Translations under genes and position numbers: made by a program
In this document: positions 42,904-52,918 of the stretch, in pieces
How the letters are laid out: every line of letters begins with the position of its first letter
Position numbering within the stretch: position 1 is the stretch's first letter
Assembly (NCBI RefSeq): GCF_900112575.1
Contig: NZ_FOMH01000003.1
Coordinates: forward strand, 434,001-498,000
Source: Flavobacterium phragmitis
Lineage (GTDB): Bacteria; Bacteroidota; Bacteroidia; Flavobacteriales; Flavobacteriaceae
Direction of reading: 5' to 3'
DNA length: 64,000 nt
Notes under the pieces: generated by a model
Database searches by the model: none
The model's input: only the letters and a program-made list of their open reading frames with translations
What the model was told of the DNA's origin: nothing

Positions 42904-43464
42904 ATGCGTCAATTATCACTTTACCTATTAGTTTTTAGTTTTATTTGCTTTTCAGCGATAGCTCAGGAAAAAACAGAAAATCTTGTAAAATCTAACAAAT
43001 GGTTTATCGCTGGCCCTTCAAAAGAAAGTGAAGAAACGATAAATGCCGTTCGATTAAAAAACGGAATAATTACGGTAACTTCTGAAGATAATCCGAAAGG
43101 AGAAATCGAACTAAATGTTATGATTACTCCATCAGAAATAAATGATGGGATTCCGACTAATCTTCCGAATGAATCAAAATTTGTCGAAATCACTTATCAG
43201 TCTTCTCAAATTATAAAACTACAAGCGAGAGAAGGAAATTCAGAAGGAACAGCTTGCGTACATGGAGGTTCACATCCAAGAGTTAGTCTTCCGGCTTCTC
43301 CAGATCAATTTAAAACTATAAAAATTCCATGGTCGGATTTTAAACAGGACGAACTTCCAAATGGAAAACTTTTGAATATTCACAATTTATGTAAGTTCAA
43401 TTTTGTGAATTATAATCCAAATTCCGGATCGGTGTTGAAGATTAAATCAGTTATCATAAATTAG
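42904..43464 (+). CDS. Secreted protein, beta-rich, unknown function
   Basis: A 186-residue exported protein (signal peptide ends SAIAQ). The mature part is rich in predicted beta-strands; segments such as FVEITYQSSQIIKLQARE and FKTIKIPWSDFKQDELPN resemble galactose-binding-like (CBM11/CIA30-type) domains, but only weakly. Two cysteines (in TACVHGGSH and HNLCKFN) might form a disulphide. I do not recognise the family. It is divergent from the frameshifted outer-membrane gene, and a long palindrome follows it. Confidence 0.6.
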   Translation: MRQLSLYLLVFSFICFSAIAQEKTENLVKSNKWFIAGPSKESEETINAVRLKNGIITVTSEDNPKGEIELNVMITPSEINDGIPTNLPNESKFVEITYQSSQIIKLQAREGNSEGTACVHGGSHPRVSLPASPDQFKTIKIPWSDFKQDELPNGKLLNIHNLCKFNFVNYNPNSGSVLKIKSVIIN

Positions 43465-43482
43465 CTTCAAATGCAGTCAATT

Positions 43483-43649
43483 TTTTTTACCGCAAAGAGC
43501 GCAAAGAATTTTGATAATAATATTTAAAAATATAAAAGTTCACAAAGCTTTTTCTACACAAAGCTTTGCGAACTTCGAAGTTTGCAAAACTCACCTAAAA
43601 AAACTTTGCGCTCTTTGCGAAAACTCTTTGCGCTCTTTGCGGTAAAAAA
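43483..43649. repeat. Long inverted repeat with perfect 24-bp arms
   Basis: The left arm (43483-43506) starts TTTTTTACCGCAAAGAGCGC; the right arm (43626-43649) is its exact reverse complement. Inside are shorter inverted copies, including ACAAAGCTTT/AAAGCTTTGCG and an extra CTTTGCGCTCTTTGCG at about 43603-43618. It fills most of the 205 bases between two convergent genes and could stop transcription from both sides. Confidence 0.9.
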
Positions 43650-43669
43650 TCACTCCAAAAATTCAGAAA

Positions 43670-44860
43670 CTATAAATGCAACTGAATTTTATATCTGTTT
43701 AAGATTTTCATTACGAAAAGCATAATTGTAGAGAATACCAAAGACCAGATAATCCCTGGAACACCTACCCTAAAATATCCTGGAATAATGTGTATGTTAA
43801 TTGCTTTACAGAAATAATAAATCACACCCGGTAAAATATAAATTAAAAGCGGATTTGCTGCTGCGGGCATAAAAAATTCACTCCATTTGGTTTGTTTTTT
43901 AACTTCCATCAGCCAATACAAAAAGTAAAACAATATGGTACAGATTCCGGCAGAAATCATTGTCCACGATGGAGTTCCTTGTATTTTTGAAATTCCAAAT
44001 AAAGGCCTCAAACCAAATCCAACAGCGAAAAACAATAGAATAAAAACAATTACAGGCCAGTTGATTTTATTTTCAATCTTTCGATCAAAAAAGAGCAGTG
44101 AGATTACAACTCCAGCTGAAACCAAAGCGCCATGTGTAAGATGACCAGCAATAAAACTTAACCAAGATGTATTTTGAACAAACGAATTTTCAGTCAGATT
44201 TAACGCATTCATTACCACACAAAAAATTAAAAATCCAATCATAGCCCATAAATTTCCAGAGACCAGCCAATAATAGATAACCGTAAAAAGATACGCCCAA
44301 CCAATTAAACCGAGAATTCCCCACCATTTTGGAGTCATTCCTCTTTCACCGGTATCTTGTATGTACAAAAAGTATAGCGTGATGAGAACCAAAATCCCTC
44401 CGTATTGCAATACATTTTTTAACCAAAGAGGAAAATCTTTTGGGTATTTATTCCAGATTGGGATTGGCATTGCATAGGCCAAAAGTCCCCAAAGAGCTGG
44501 AGCAATTATCATTTTAGAAGCATCAAAACCATATTCGGCATTGACCATATAAACACCGATAATAATAAGTGCTAAAGCTCTTTTTAAAGTATGAGTCCAA
44601 ATAGTTTTGGTGCTGTCACCTTTTATCAGTCTGGCGTTAAAAGCAAAAGGAACAGACATTCCGACAATAAATAAAAAAGCAGGAAAAACTAAATCAACAA
44701 AAGTCATAGCATCGGCATCGGCTGGCATATGTCTCATCCATTGTGGCACATGTTGAATACTTGCCAATTCGTTTACAAAAATCATTACAAAAATCGTAAT
44801 TCCGCGTAAAGCATCAATCGAAATAATTCTTTGATTAAACAAATTCTCTTTTATTTTCAT
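43670..44860 (-). CDS. HGSNAT-like membrane acetyltransferase (DUF5009 family), paralogue 2
   Basis: A 396-residue inner-membrane protein with about ten helices. It opens RIISIDALRGITIFVMIFVN and has the conserved loop MTFVDLVFPAFLFIVGMSVP. It belongs to the same family as the product of 28713-29984, but the His loop between the first two helices differs (PQWMRHMPADAD). A sugar acetyltransferase using cytoplasmic acetyl-CoA is likely; the acceptor is unknown. It lies just before the capsule locus, but on its own transcript. Confidence 0.8.
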   Translation of the reverse strand: MKIKENLFNQRIISIDALRGITIFVMIFVNELASIQHVPQWMRHMPADADAMTFVDLVFPAFLFIVGMSVPFAFNARLIKGDSTKTIWTHTLKRALALIIIGVYMVNAEYGFDASKMIIAPALWGLLAYAMPIPIWNKYPKDFPLWLKNVLQYGGILVLITLYFLYIQDTGERGMTPKWWGILGLIGWAYLFTVIYYWLVSGNLWAMIGFLIFCVVMNALNLTENSFVQNTSWLSFIAGHLTHGALVSAGVVISLLFFDRKIENKINWPVIVFILLFFAVGFGLRPLFGISKIQGTPSWTMISAGICTILFYFLYWLMEVKKQTKWSEFFMPAAANPLLIYILPGVIYYFCKAINIHIIPGYFRVGVPGIIWSLVFSTIMLFVMKILNRYKIQLHL

Positions 44861-44929
44861 AATTTTTTACTTTTCTACTAAAAATCAAATATAACATAAT
44901 TCTAAAACGACTTATTAGAAATTCTGCAT

Positions 44930-44937
44930 TAATTTTG
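44930..44937 (+). promoter_or_regulatory. Likely -7 box for the CpsB/YwqE-type phosphatase gene
   Basis: TAATTTTG matches TAnnTTTG, 34 bases before the ATG at 44972. Confidence 0.4.
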
Positions 44938-44971
44938 CAGTTTATAAATTTGAGTTACACGTATTTGCCCC

Positions 44972-45712
44972 ATGTTTACATTCTTTAAATCAAAACCTTT
45001 TTTGAAAGACCTTTTAGGAAGTGATTATGTCGATATTCATTCGCATTTACTACCTGGAATAGATGATGGTGCAAAAGACATTGAAAAAACAAAAAAGCTT
45101 ATAAAATCCTTTCAAAAGCTTGGAATTTCGCAATTCATCACAACACCACATATAAGTCATTATATATGGAATAATTCTGAGCAGAGGATTATTCAGAAAT
45201 ATGATGAAACTCAATCTCTACTAAAAGAAGAAAACTTTCGCCTTCCGTTTAAAACTGCAGCAGAATATTTCATGGATGATTGGTTTGAAAATCACCTCAA
45301 AACAGAAAAACTTCTTACTTTAAAAGATAATTATGTACTGGTAGAAATGTCGTACATAAATGCTCCTGTACAGTTGTACAAAATATTATTTGATATACAA
45401 GTTGCAGGATATATTCCAGTTTTAGCTCATCCGGAAAGATATCTATTTTATAATAAAAATTTGAGCGAATACGATAAAATCAAAAATGCAGGATGTAAAT
45501 TTCAGCTGAATTTATTAGCAATGGTCGGCTATTATGGAAAAGAAATTACCCAAACAGCAGAACATCTATTAAAGAAAGGAATGTATGATTTTGTAGGAAC
45601 AGACGTTCATCATAATAAACACATTGAATGTTTTGAACAAAAAGTAAAAACAGATCAAATTCCTGCTTTAAAGGAAATCATTAAGAATAATCAATTTTTC
45701 AGATTTGAATAA
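44972..45712 (+). CDS. Tyrosine-protein phosphatase, PHP type (CpsB/YwqE family)
   Basis: A 246-residue metal-dependent phosphatase. PHP motifs are visible: DIHSHLLPGIDDGAKD (His23, His25), TTPHI, AAEYFMDD, LAHPERY and GTDVHHNKH. Such enzymes dephosphorylate the tyrosine tail of Wzc-type kinases and so control chain length and export. It is convergent with the capsule operon, three bases from the last transferase gene, and the Wzc kinase with its tyrosine-rich tail is 1.6 kb away. The partnership is inferred from family and position. Confidence 0.9.
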   Translation: MFTFFKSKPFLKDLLGSDYVDIHSHLLPGIDDGAKDIEKTKKLIKSFQKLGISQFITTPHISHYIWNNSEQRIIQKYDETQSLLKEENFRLPFKTAAEYFMDDWFENHLKTEKLLTLKDNYVLVEMSYINAPVQLYKILFDIQVAGYIPVLAHPERYLFYNKNLSEYDKIKNAGCKFQLNLLAMVGYYGKEITQTAEHLLKKGMYDFVGTDVHHNKHIECFEQKVKTDQIPALKEIIKNNQFFRFE

Positions 45713-45715
45713 TTA

Positions 45716-47137
45716 TCAATAAGCATTTTCTTCTCCTTTGACAATATTCATAATTGTTCTAATAATAATTTTTATATCCAACAAGAGACTCCAATTTTCG
45801 ATGTACCAAATATCACAGTCTACTCTGTTTTCCATGTCTTCAAGTTTTTTAGTCTCTCCGCGGTAACCATTGACTTGTGCCCATCCTGTAATTCCTGGTT
45901 TGGCATAATGGCGGACTGAATAATTGTCAATTAATTCACCATATTCTTTTGCAAGATTAATCATATGAGGTCGTGGTCCAACAACAGACATATTTCCAAA
46001 AAGAACATTAAAAAACTGTGGAAGCTCGTCTATACTGGTTTTACGTATAAAAGCTCCGAATTTCGTTATACGGCTATCTCCTTTCCCTGCCTGTTTATCG
46101 TGAGCCAGATCATTAAGATACATACTTCGAAATTTTAAACAGGTAAAAGGTCTGTTATCACGTCCAGAACGTTTCTGCTTAAAAAATACAGGTCCGGGCG
46201 ATTCTATTTTGATAATTACAGTAACTAAGGGAAATAACCATGGAAAGATTGTTAAAATAACCAGTGAAGAAAAACAAACATCAAACATTTTTTTAACCAA
46301 TCTGTTGATTGCTAATTCTAAAGGCTCCTGACGCAACATTAATACTGGTGTATTTTCATAAAATGAAATCTCAACTTTGTTAGATTTCGTATACAATTGA
46401 AAATCAGGAATAAATTTTATCCTAACTAAATTTTGCTCACATATTTTTATTAGCTTATTGATTGTTTCAACATTATCAATATGAAGTGCAACATAAAGTT
46501 CATCTACTTTTTCTTTGACTATAAATTCCTGAACCTTATCAAATCCTCCTAAAAACGGAACATACATTTCTTCTAATTCTTCATTTTTTTCATCAAAGAA
46601 ACCCAGAAATTTATATCCGTAAGTCAAATTTTTAGCCAATATTTTACGCATTTTTTCGCCTGTTTCATTGGCTCCTACCACAACGAATTTTTTGAAATTA
46701 TATCCTTTTGCTCTTATTTCTTTCAAAATTTTCATAGAGATATAACGAGAAATAAGTAATATTCCAAAAAAGAATAAATAGAAGTATAACAACCTAAGTC
46801 TTGAAATATCTGCAAAATTTAAAAAGACAACAATGATTGCTATTAAAGATGCATGAATGAGAAGTTTACGAATAGTACGACTTACGATGGATTCGATACG
46901 TTCAATACGAACCATTCTATAAGAATCTTTATTCAGAAGTAAACCTATCCATATCAAATTAGCAACTAGCGAAACTGTTTTTTCTTCTTTTAAAAACACT
47001 TCCTCAATACTACCGTATTTTGCTAAAGAAGAAAGGAGTATTGATACATTTAATAAAATTACATCCCAGCACACAAACAAAAGTTTGAAATAACGGGACA
47101 TTCGAATATGTGATAATTCTTGTAAAATTTTCATCAT
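45716..47137 (-). CDS. Polyprenyl glycosylphosphotransferase (initiating sugar-phosphate transferase), copy 1
   Basis: 473 residues from ATG 47137 (a TTG at 47164 would extend it; the alignment with copy 2 supports the ATG). Four N-terminal helices and a CoA-binding-like Rossmann segment ([18 protein letters not shown]) precede the catalytic bacterial sugar transferase domain (about 275-473), with [40 protein letters not shown] and VVGPRPH. The enzyme moves a hexose-1-phosphate to undecaprenyl phosphate, starting a repeat unit. It lies downstream of the wzc terminator, so it may be transcribed separately. Confidence 0.93.
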   Translation of the reverse strand: MMKILQELSHIRMSRYFKLLFVCWDVILLNVSILLSSLAKYGSIEEVFLKEEKTVSLVANLIWIGLLLNKDSYRMVRIERIESIVSRTIRKLLIHASLIAIIVVFLNFADISRLRLLYFYLFFFGILLISRYISMKILKEIRAKGYNFKKFVVVGANETGEKMRKILAKNLTYGYKFLGFFDEKNEELEEMYVPFLGGFDKVQEFIVKEKVDELYVALHIDNVETINKLIKICEQNLVRIKFIPDFQLYTKSNKVEISFYENTPVLMLRQEPLELAINRLVKKMFDVCFSSLVILTIFPWLFPLVTVIIKIESPGPVFFKQKRSGRDNRPFTCLKFRSMYLNDLAHDKQAGKGDSRITKFGAFIRKTSIDELPQFFNVLFGNMSVVGPRPHMINLAKEYGELIDNYSVRHYAKPGITGWAQVNGYRGETKKLEDMENRVDCDIWYIENWSLLLDIKIIIRTIMNIVKGEENAY

Positions 47138-47273
47138 GAACTTTTCAAAGCAGAAGTATGGCAAAATATTTACAACGAAAATAGTCTTTTAATTATTCTT
47201 AAGTAATACTTTTAAATCAATTCTTTTTTAATTTTTATTATTTTTTTTAATGCTGGTCTAAATCTTTTAAAAC

Positions 47274-47302
47274 AAAAAACGGCTCAAAATCTTGAGCCGT
47301 TT
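47274..47302 (-). terminator. Terminator after wzc
   Basis: AAACGGCTCAAG pairs with TTGAGCCGTTT on the minus strand and is followed by TTTT. It separates wzc from the copy 1 transferase. Confidence 0.85.
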
Positions 47303-47324
47303 AGATAACTTATTATTTTCAATA

Positions 47325-49694
47325 TCAAAAAAATCGTTTGTACCATGGTTTAGCCAAAACTACTCCATAACCATATCCGTAACCATAACCTTTGGTTGAA
47401 TCGGTATCATTAAGCACTATACACATATTGGGAAGTTTATTTTCTTTATAAAGTGTATTTGCAATTGACAACATGCGTTTTTCTAATACATTTGCTCTCA
47501 TAACATAAACAAAAGTATGAGCATTTTTTGCTATCAATAAAGTATCTGTAACCAAACTCACTGGCGCGGTATCAACAATAATATAATCATATTCTTTCTT
47601 AAGCTGTTCAAATAGCTCCTCAACCTTTTCTCCCATTAATAGCTCAGCTGGATTGGGCGGAATTATCCCTGCAGGCAGAATATAAAAATTCTCGTATTTT
47701 TTATCTTTTATGATATACTCCTGAATACTTTTATCCGAAGAGGACAAGTAATTTGTAAGACCAACATTAGGGACATCAATATATTCAGCAAACTTAGGAC
47801 TTCTAATATCCATTCCCACAAGCAAAACTTTTTTTCTTGATAAAGCAAAGGTCGCTGCAAGGTTTATAGAAATAAATGTTTTTCCCTCCGAAGAAAAAGT
47901 CGAAGTTACAAAAATAGTTTTAGCAAGTCCTTCAGGTACTTTATTGAGCATAAATTCCAAATTGGTTCTCACGATTCGTATCGCCTCAGCGGAACTTGAA
48001 CGACTTTCTGTTTTTATTAACTCTTCAGCGTCATGTGAAGTAGGAACATCTCCTATAAAAGGGATCGATGTTTTTCCTTCAAGATCTAATTTACTCTTAA
48101 TCTTGGTGTCTAATAAATCATTTGTATAAATAACTCCAAAAGGAACAAATATCCCTAACAATAAGCCTGCTAGATAAATAATTTTCTTCTTCGGACTTAT
48201 AGGGTCTTTTTCAGCTTTGGCCACATCAATTACTCGTGCATTAGGTTCTGTTGCGGCTAATGAAATTGCTGTTTCTTCTCTTTTTTGCAATAAATATAAG
48301 TACAGTTCTTCTTTGACTTTTTGCTGTCTTGCAATAACTCTGAATTGACGTTCCTGTTCAGGAATTTTACCTATTTTATTTTTAAAAACTCCTCCTTGTC
48401 CTTTAATGTCGTGGTTTTGAATTTGAAGATTCGATTGTAAACGCTTTATACTCTCTATAACGTTTAATTTTAAAGAACCAATCTGTTGATCTAGTTTAAC
48501 TACAGAAGGATTTTCAGTAGTAGCCGACTTTAAAATTCTATTTCTATCGAGAACCAGCTGATTATACGAATTAATCAATGTTCCTAAATCACCTTTATCA
48601 GATATCATATTTGTCGGTAATAAGTCCGAATTACTGCCCTTTTTAATAAAATCTAATAAAGAAGATGCTACATTTAACTGGATTTCTGTTTCAATTCCTT
48701 TTTTATCATATTCCGCGGCTCCTTCAATAAAGAGTTTCGCTTCAGAATCAACATCTGTCAGTTTATTTGTTTTTTTGAAAGATTCAACATCTTGCTCAAC
48801 TCCATCCAATTCTTTGGCAATTAAGCTTAAGCGTCCAGCAATAAATTTTGACGTATTTTCAGAAATGTAATTTTTATCCTCAGCCGCGTCATTATTATAA
48901 ATTTGAATCATATTATCTAAAAAATCTTCTGCTTTTTTTCCAACAGGGTCAGAAATAGAAATATTTACGACACTACTAGTTTTACTTACAGACTCGACTT
49001 TTAATTTTGCCCTAAAGCTTTCTGTTACTTCATCAATTGGACTTATCACTACATTAATTGATTTAAAATCATCAGCTTCTTTCATAGAAAAAAAAGAAGT
49101 TTTATCAATAATCAATGTACCAATTTTTGTTTGGATCTTTTCTCCAAATTTAAACTTTCTCTTATTTGATAAAATAAAAGCTTCCTGATTTTCTGTTTTA
49201 TTTTCTAACGAAAAAGTATTGAAATCCAACAAATCACATTTCAAGACAACCTCTGCTTCGTTAAATGAGTCTAGTTTATTTATAAAATCAATTTTGATTG
49301 GAGCTTGTGCATAAATATCACGGTCAATAACCTTTCCCTCAACAAATAATACTGTGCTAAGATTTAACTTTCTTATGGTGTTCTCAACTAATGTTCTTGA
49401 TTTTAAAACTTCAATTTCATTATCAACATTATTTTTCATACTGCCTCCTAGTCCTAAATCCGAAAAAGCAGATAATTCAGAAAGCATTCCGCCTTTTTTT
49501 TCATCTTTAACTAATATGCTCGTTGTTGCCTCATAAGTAGGCATTGTATACCGTAGATATAAAAAAGCCAATACCAAAGAGATTACGATACTAACTAAAA
49601 ACCAACGCCAATGAACTAAATATTTAAATAATTGTTCCTTAACATTACCATCTTCAACTTCATCTTCAATGGTTTCATTATAAAAATCTTTCAT
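47325..49694 (-). CDS. Wzc-type polysaccharide co-polymerase and tyrosine autokinase
   Basis: A 789-residue inner-membrane protein. A first helix (about 31-49) is followed by the Wzz periplasmic domain and coiled coil, the PEQERQFRVIARQQ motif before the second helix (about 510-530), then the cytoplasmic BY-kinase: Walker A TSTFSSEGKT (Lys605), Walker A' VLLVGMDIRSPK, and Walker B YIIVDTAPV. The tail contains repeated Gly-Tyr (KGYGYGYGYG), the autophosphorylated tyrosine cluster. It controls chain length and opens export with Wza. It is eight bases from the wza gene. Confidence 0.95.
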   Translation of the reverse strand: MKDFYNETIEDEVEDGNVKEQLFKYLVHWRWFLVSIVISLVLAFLYLRYTMPTYEATTSILVKDEKKGGMLSELSAFSDLGLGGSMKNNVDNEIEVLKSRTLVENTIRKLNLSTVLFVEGKVIDRDIYAQAPIKIDFINKLDSFNEAEVVLKCDLLDFNTFSLENKTENQEAFILSNKRKFKFGEKIQTKIGTLIIDKTSFFSMKEADDFKSINVVISPIDEVTESFRAKLKVESVSKTSSVVNISISDPVGKKAEDFLDNMIQIYNNDAAEDKNYISENTSKFIAGRLSLIAKELDGVEQDVESFKKTNKLTDVDSEAKLFIEGAAEYDKKGIETEIQLNVASSLLDFIKKGSNSDLLPTNMISDKGDLGTLINSYNQLVLDRNRILKSATTENPSVVKLDQQIGSLKLNVIESIKRLQSNLQIQNHDIKGQGGVFKNKIGKIPEQERQFRVIARQQKVKEELYLYLLQKREETAISLAATEPNARVIDVAKAEKDPISPKKKIIYLAGLLLGIFVPFGVIYTNDLLDTKIKSKLDLEGKTSIPFIGDVPTSHDAEELIKTESRSSSAEAIRIVRTNLEFMLNKVPEGLAKTIFVTSTFSSEGKTFISINLAATFALSRKKVLLVGMDIRSPKFAEYIDVPNVGLTNYLSSSDKSIQEYIIKDKKYENFYILPAGIIPPNPAELLMGEKVEELFEQLKKEYDYIIVDTAPVSLVTDTLLIAKNAHTFVYVMRANVLEKRMLSIANTLYKENKLPNMCIVLNDTDSTKGYGYGYGYGVVLAKPWYKRFF

Positions 49695-49701
49695 TTATTT
49701 A

Positions 49702-50490
49702 TTATTTAAAAATTAGGACAGCAAGTGATACCAATATGGAAACTGTCGATATTATTACAGAAGTATTAGGACCTACTGCTGATGAATTCACTCTAGTTCT
49801 ATTTGGTTCAACATATACGACATCATTCTGGTTTAAATAATAGAAAGGAGAATTTATAAAATCTGATTTCGTAATATCTACTCGATTATATGACTTTACA
49901 CCATTATTTTCCCTAATAATGAGAATATTATTTCTTTTACCGTATATCGTTAAGTCTTTGGCCATACTTATGGCCTCAATAAGTGTGATTCGTTCTGAAG
50001 TTACAGAATAGGTTCCTGGCAAATTGACTTCTCCTTGTAATGAAATTTTGAAATTCGTGATGCGAACATTAATAATTGGATTTTTAATATACTGTCCGAT
50101 TTTACTTTGTAATAATTGTAATACTTCGGTTCGACTTAAACCTCCTACATGTATTTTCCCTAAAATAGGAAACTCAATATCCCCTATATGATCCACCAAG
50201 TAAAGCTGTACAGTTTCTTGATTACGTGCTACATCTTGCCTATTATTGCTTGCCACACTGTAAGTTTTTAAATTAAATGGCATTGCCACCTCTGGATCAT
50301 CCGCAGACACAACAATCATCAACAAATCATCAGGCTGAATTTTAACTTCATAAGAAGACAAGGTACCTGTGTTTAAAGAATCTATGTCCTGATAATAGAG
50401 AATGTTTTTTTTTGAAGCACAAGAAAAAAACAAAAATAAAATAGATAAAAAAATAATCGTTTTTACCTGAAAAAGAAATTGGAATTTCAT
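49702..50490 (-). CDS. Wza-type outer-membrane polysaccharide export lipoprotein
   Basis: A 262-residue lipoprotein (FFSCASKK, Cys24). The Poly_export domain opens VKIQPDDLLMIVVSADDPEV and is followed by SLBB-type segments (GKIHVGGLSRTEVLQLLQSK; LQGEVNLPGTYSV; NQNDVVYVEPN). A C-terminal hydrophobic helix (VIISTVSILVSLAVLIFK) may cross the outer membrane. It forms the export channel with the Wzc-type protein downstream. Confidence 0.93.
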   Translation of the reverse strand: MKFQFLFQVKTIIFLSILFLFFSCASKKNILYYQDIDSLNTGTLSSYEVKIQPDDLLMIVVSADDPEVAMPFNLKTYSVASNNRQDVARNQETVQLYLVDHIGDIEFPILGKIHVGGLSRTEVLQLLQSKIGQYIKNPIINVRITNFKISLQGEVNLPGTYSVTSERITLIEAISMAKDLTIYGKRNNILIIRENNGVKSYNRVDITKSDFINSPFYYLNQNDVVYVEPNRTRVNSSAVGPNTSVIISTVSILVSLAVLIFK

Positions 50491-50566
50491 TAAATTGATT
50501 TTAAAAAAGAAGTTAAAGCAAAAAAAGGTTTACTTTAAAAGTTTGTTTACAAAATTTGGAAATAAA

Positions 50567-51970
50567 TTAATAGGCGTTTTTTTCTCCTTGGAAAATATTC
50601 AAGACTGTTTTTACAATGATTTTTAAATCTAAGAGTAGGCTCCAGTTTTCTATATACCAGATATCAAATTCTACCCTATTTTCCATGTCAATAAGTTTTT
50701 TAGTCTCACCTCTATAACCATTAATCTGTGCCCAACCTGTAATTCCTGGCTTTGCATATTGGCGTACCAAATAGTTATGGATTAACTCGCTATATTCCTG
50801 TGTATGGAATAACATATGCGGTCTTGGTCCAACAACAGACATATTACCTATAAAAACATTGAAAAATTGCGGCAACTCATCAATGCTAGTTTTTCTCATA
50901 AAAGCACCAAATTTAGTGATACGGCTATCTCCTTTTTGAGCCTGTAAATTATCCGAAGCCCTATTTATGCGCATACTTCGAAATTTTAAACATGAAAATG
51001 ATTTATTATCTCTTCCTGATCTATCCTGTTTAAAAAAAACTGGACCTGGTGATTCAATTTTAATCAGTATCATTATTATTGGAAATAGCCAGGGAAATAT
51101 TAAAACGATAACCAAAAAAGAAAAGCAAACATCAAATATTTTTTTGACAAGTCTATTAAAGGCGCTTTCTAAAGGCTCTGGACGTGACATTAAAACAGGC
51201 ATGTTTTCATAGAAAGAAATCTCGACCCGACTGGATTTAGTATATAGTTGAAAATCTGGAATAAACTTAATCCGCACCATATGCTGTTCGCAAATAAGAA
51301 TAAGTTTATTTATGACATCAATATCATCTATATGTAATGCCACATACATTTCATCAACTTGCTCTCTTGTTATGAAACCCTCAATATCGTCAAATCCTCC
51401 CAAAACATTTAGCATCGCTTTATCTTGATTTTGATCAAAAAAACCTAAAAAACGATAACCATACGTTAAGTTTTTTGATAATATTTTTAGGACTCTTTTT
51501 CCCGTGTTATTCGCCCCAACAATAATTACATTTCTAAAATTGTAACCTTTGTATCTAACATATTTTAGAATTTTCATTGAGAAAACTCTTGATAACATCA
51601 AAAAGAAAAAGAAGAAAAAATAAAAGTAAAGAAGCTGAAATCTGCTTATATCATCATAATCCAGCGAAACGACAAAAATGGCCACTATTGCCGCATGAAT
51701 AATGATTTTCTTTATTGTTCTGGATAAAATTGATTCTATCGTTTCTACTCTAATTATTCTATATGAATCTTTATAAAGCAAAAGTCCTAACCAAATAAAA
51801 TTGGCTAATAAAAAAATGGTTTGTGTCTCCTTAAAAAACAAGTAATCCATTCTATCCAGTTTCATCATTCCCGAAATAAGTATTGCGAGATTTAACAATA
51901 CCATATCCCATAGTATAAATACAATTTGAAAATATCTGGAAAAACGATATTTAGAGAGTTTTTGTAACAT
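50567..51970 (-). CDS. Polyprenyl glycosylphosphotransferase, copy 2
   Basis: 467 residues from ATG 51970 (MLQKLSKYRFSRYF). A TTG at 52024 would overlap the wecG stop and add an unlikely AT-rich tail. It has the same layout as copy 1 (four helices, NVIIVGANNTGKRVLKIL, then [40 protein letters not shown] and VVGPRPH) and is very similar along its whole length. It lies between wecG and wza. The presence of two near-twin initiating enzymes in one locus is unusual. Confidence 0.92.
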   Translation of the reverse strand: MLQKLSKYRFSRYFQIVFILWDMVLLNLAILISGMMKLDRMDYLFFKETQTIFLLANFIWLGLLLYKDSYRIIRVETIESILSRTIKKIIIHAAIVAIFVVSLDYDDISRFQLLYFYFFFFFFLMLSRVFSMKILKYVRYKGYNFRNVIIVGANNTGKRVLKILSKNLTYGYRFLGFFDQNQDKAMLNVLGGFDDIEGFITREQVDEMYVALHIDDIDVINKLILICEQHMVRIKFIPDFQLYTKSSRVEISFYENMPVLMSRPEPLESAFNRLVKKIFDVCFSFLVIVLIFPWLFPIIMILIKIESPGPVFFKQDRSGRDNKSFSCLKFRSMRINRASDNLQAQKGDSRITKFGAFMRKTSIDELPQFFNVFIGNMSVVGPRPHMLFHTQEYSELIHNYLVRQYAKPGITGWAQINGYRGETKKLIDMENRVEFDIWYIENWSLLLDLKIIVKTVLNIFQGEKNAY

Positions 51971-52020
51971 TTTTATAATCTCTTTAATCAAAAAAAAATT
52001 AAAATCAATTAATAATTGAT

Positions 52021-52773
52021 TCAATAAAAAGGATTGCGATAAAATCCTAATTTCTGCATTAGAAGATGATAAAAAAACACAGGATCATCTACAAAATATC
52101 TTCTCCATAACCTTTTCGGTTCTTTTAGAAATCTGTAAAACCATTCCAAATATACTTTTTGAAAAAAAACAGGTGCTCTATCTATATTTCCAGCTTCAAA
52201 ATCTATTGTAGCGCCTAGAGCCATAAACAAATCAATATTGAGCATATTATTTTTATACTCCATTATCCATTTCTCTTGTTTAGGAGCACCAACCCCTACA
52301 ACTAATACATTGCAATTTGAATCATTAATTTTTTTTACTATTTCCTTGCATTCCATATCATTTTTTTCAAAACCATAAGAAGGTGAGTGAGCACCAGCAA
52401 TAATTTCTCGACCAATTCTTTTGTTTATTTTCCACATAGCTTGCTCTGCTACACCTGGTCCTGCTCCCATAAGAAATATTTTGATATTGGAATTATTTTT
52501 ATGAAAATTACAATAAGAAGTAAAAAAAGAAGATCCCGGAATTGCTTCTTTAATTGGTTTCCCTAAAAATCTAGACATTAACATCAAAATTTTACTATCA
52601 CAAATAATCCAGTCACTACTTTTATAAGCCTCATAAAATTTCTTATCTTTTTGCAACTTTACCATATGGTCTAAATTTGGAGTAACTAATACTCCTTTTT
52701 GAAGTTTTTTTAATAAATCTTCTTTTGATAATGATTGAATATTTATATTTAATATTCTTATTTTAGAAATCAT
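52021..52773 (-). CDS. WecG/TagA/CpsF family glycosyltransferase
   Basis: A 250-residue enzyme of GT26. Family segments are visible: LLKKLQKGVLVTPNLDHMVK, SDWIICDSKILMLMSRFLGK, FLMGAGPGVAEQAMWKIN, and NVLVVGVGAPKQEKWIMEYK. TagA and WecG add ManNAc or ManNAcA to a lipid-linked GlcNAc, so this enzyme probably adds the second sugar of the repeat unit. The donor is not certain. Confidence 0.92.
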   Translation of the reverse strand: MISKIRILNINIQSLSKEDLLKKLQKGVLVTPNLDHMVKLQKDKKFYEAYKSSDWIICDSKILMLMSRFLGKPIKEAIPGSSFFTSYCNFHKNNSNIKIFLMGAGPGVAEQAMWKINKRIGREIIAGAHSPSYGFEKNDMECKEIVKKINDSNCNVLVVGVGAPKQEKWIMEYKNNMLNIDLFMALGATIDFEAGNIDRAPVFFQKVYLEWFYRFLKEPKRLWRRYFVDDPVFFYHLLMQKLGFYRNPFY

Positions 52774-52918
52774 AAAACATGATTAAAATTAGATAATCGG
52801 ATAACTATTTATATTTTTTATGAGAGACGAGTAATTAATACTGGTAAATCAATTAGAGTTTATCAGTAGAATTAATTCTAAAAAGTATTGATGTAGTATT
52901 TTAATCCTTAAAGAAAGT

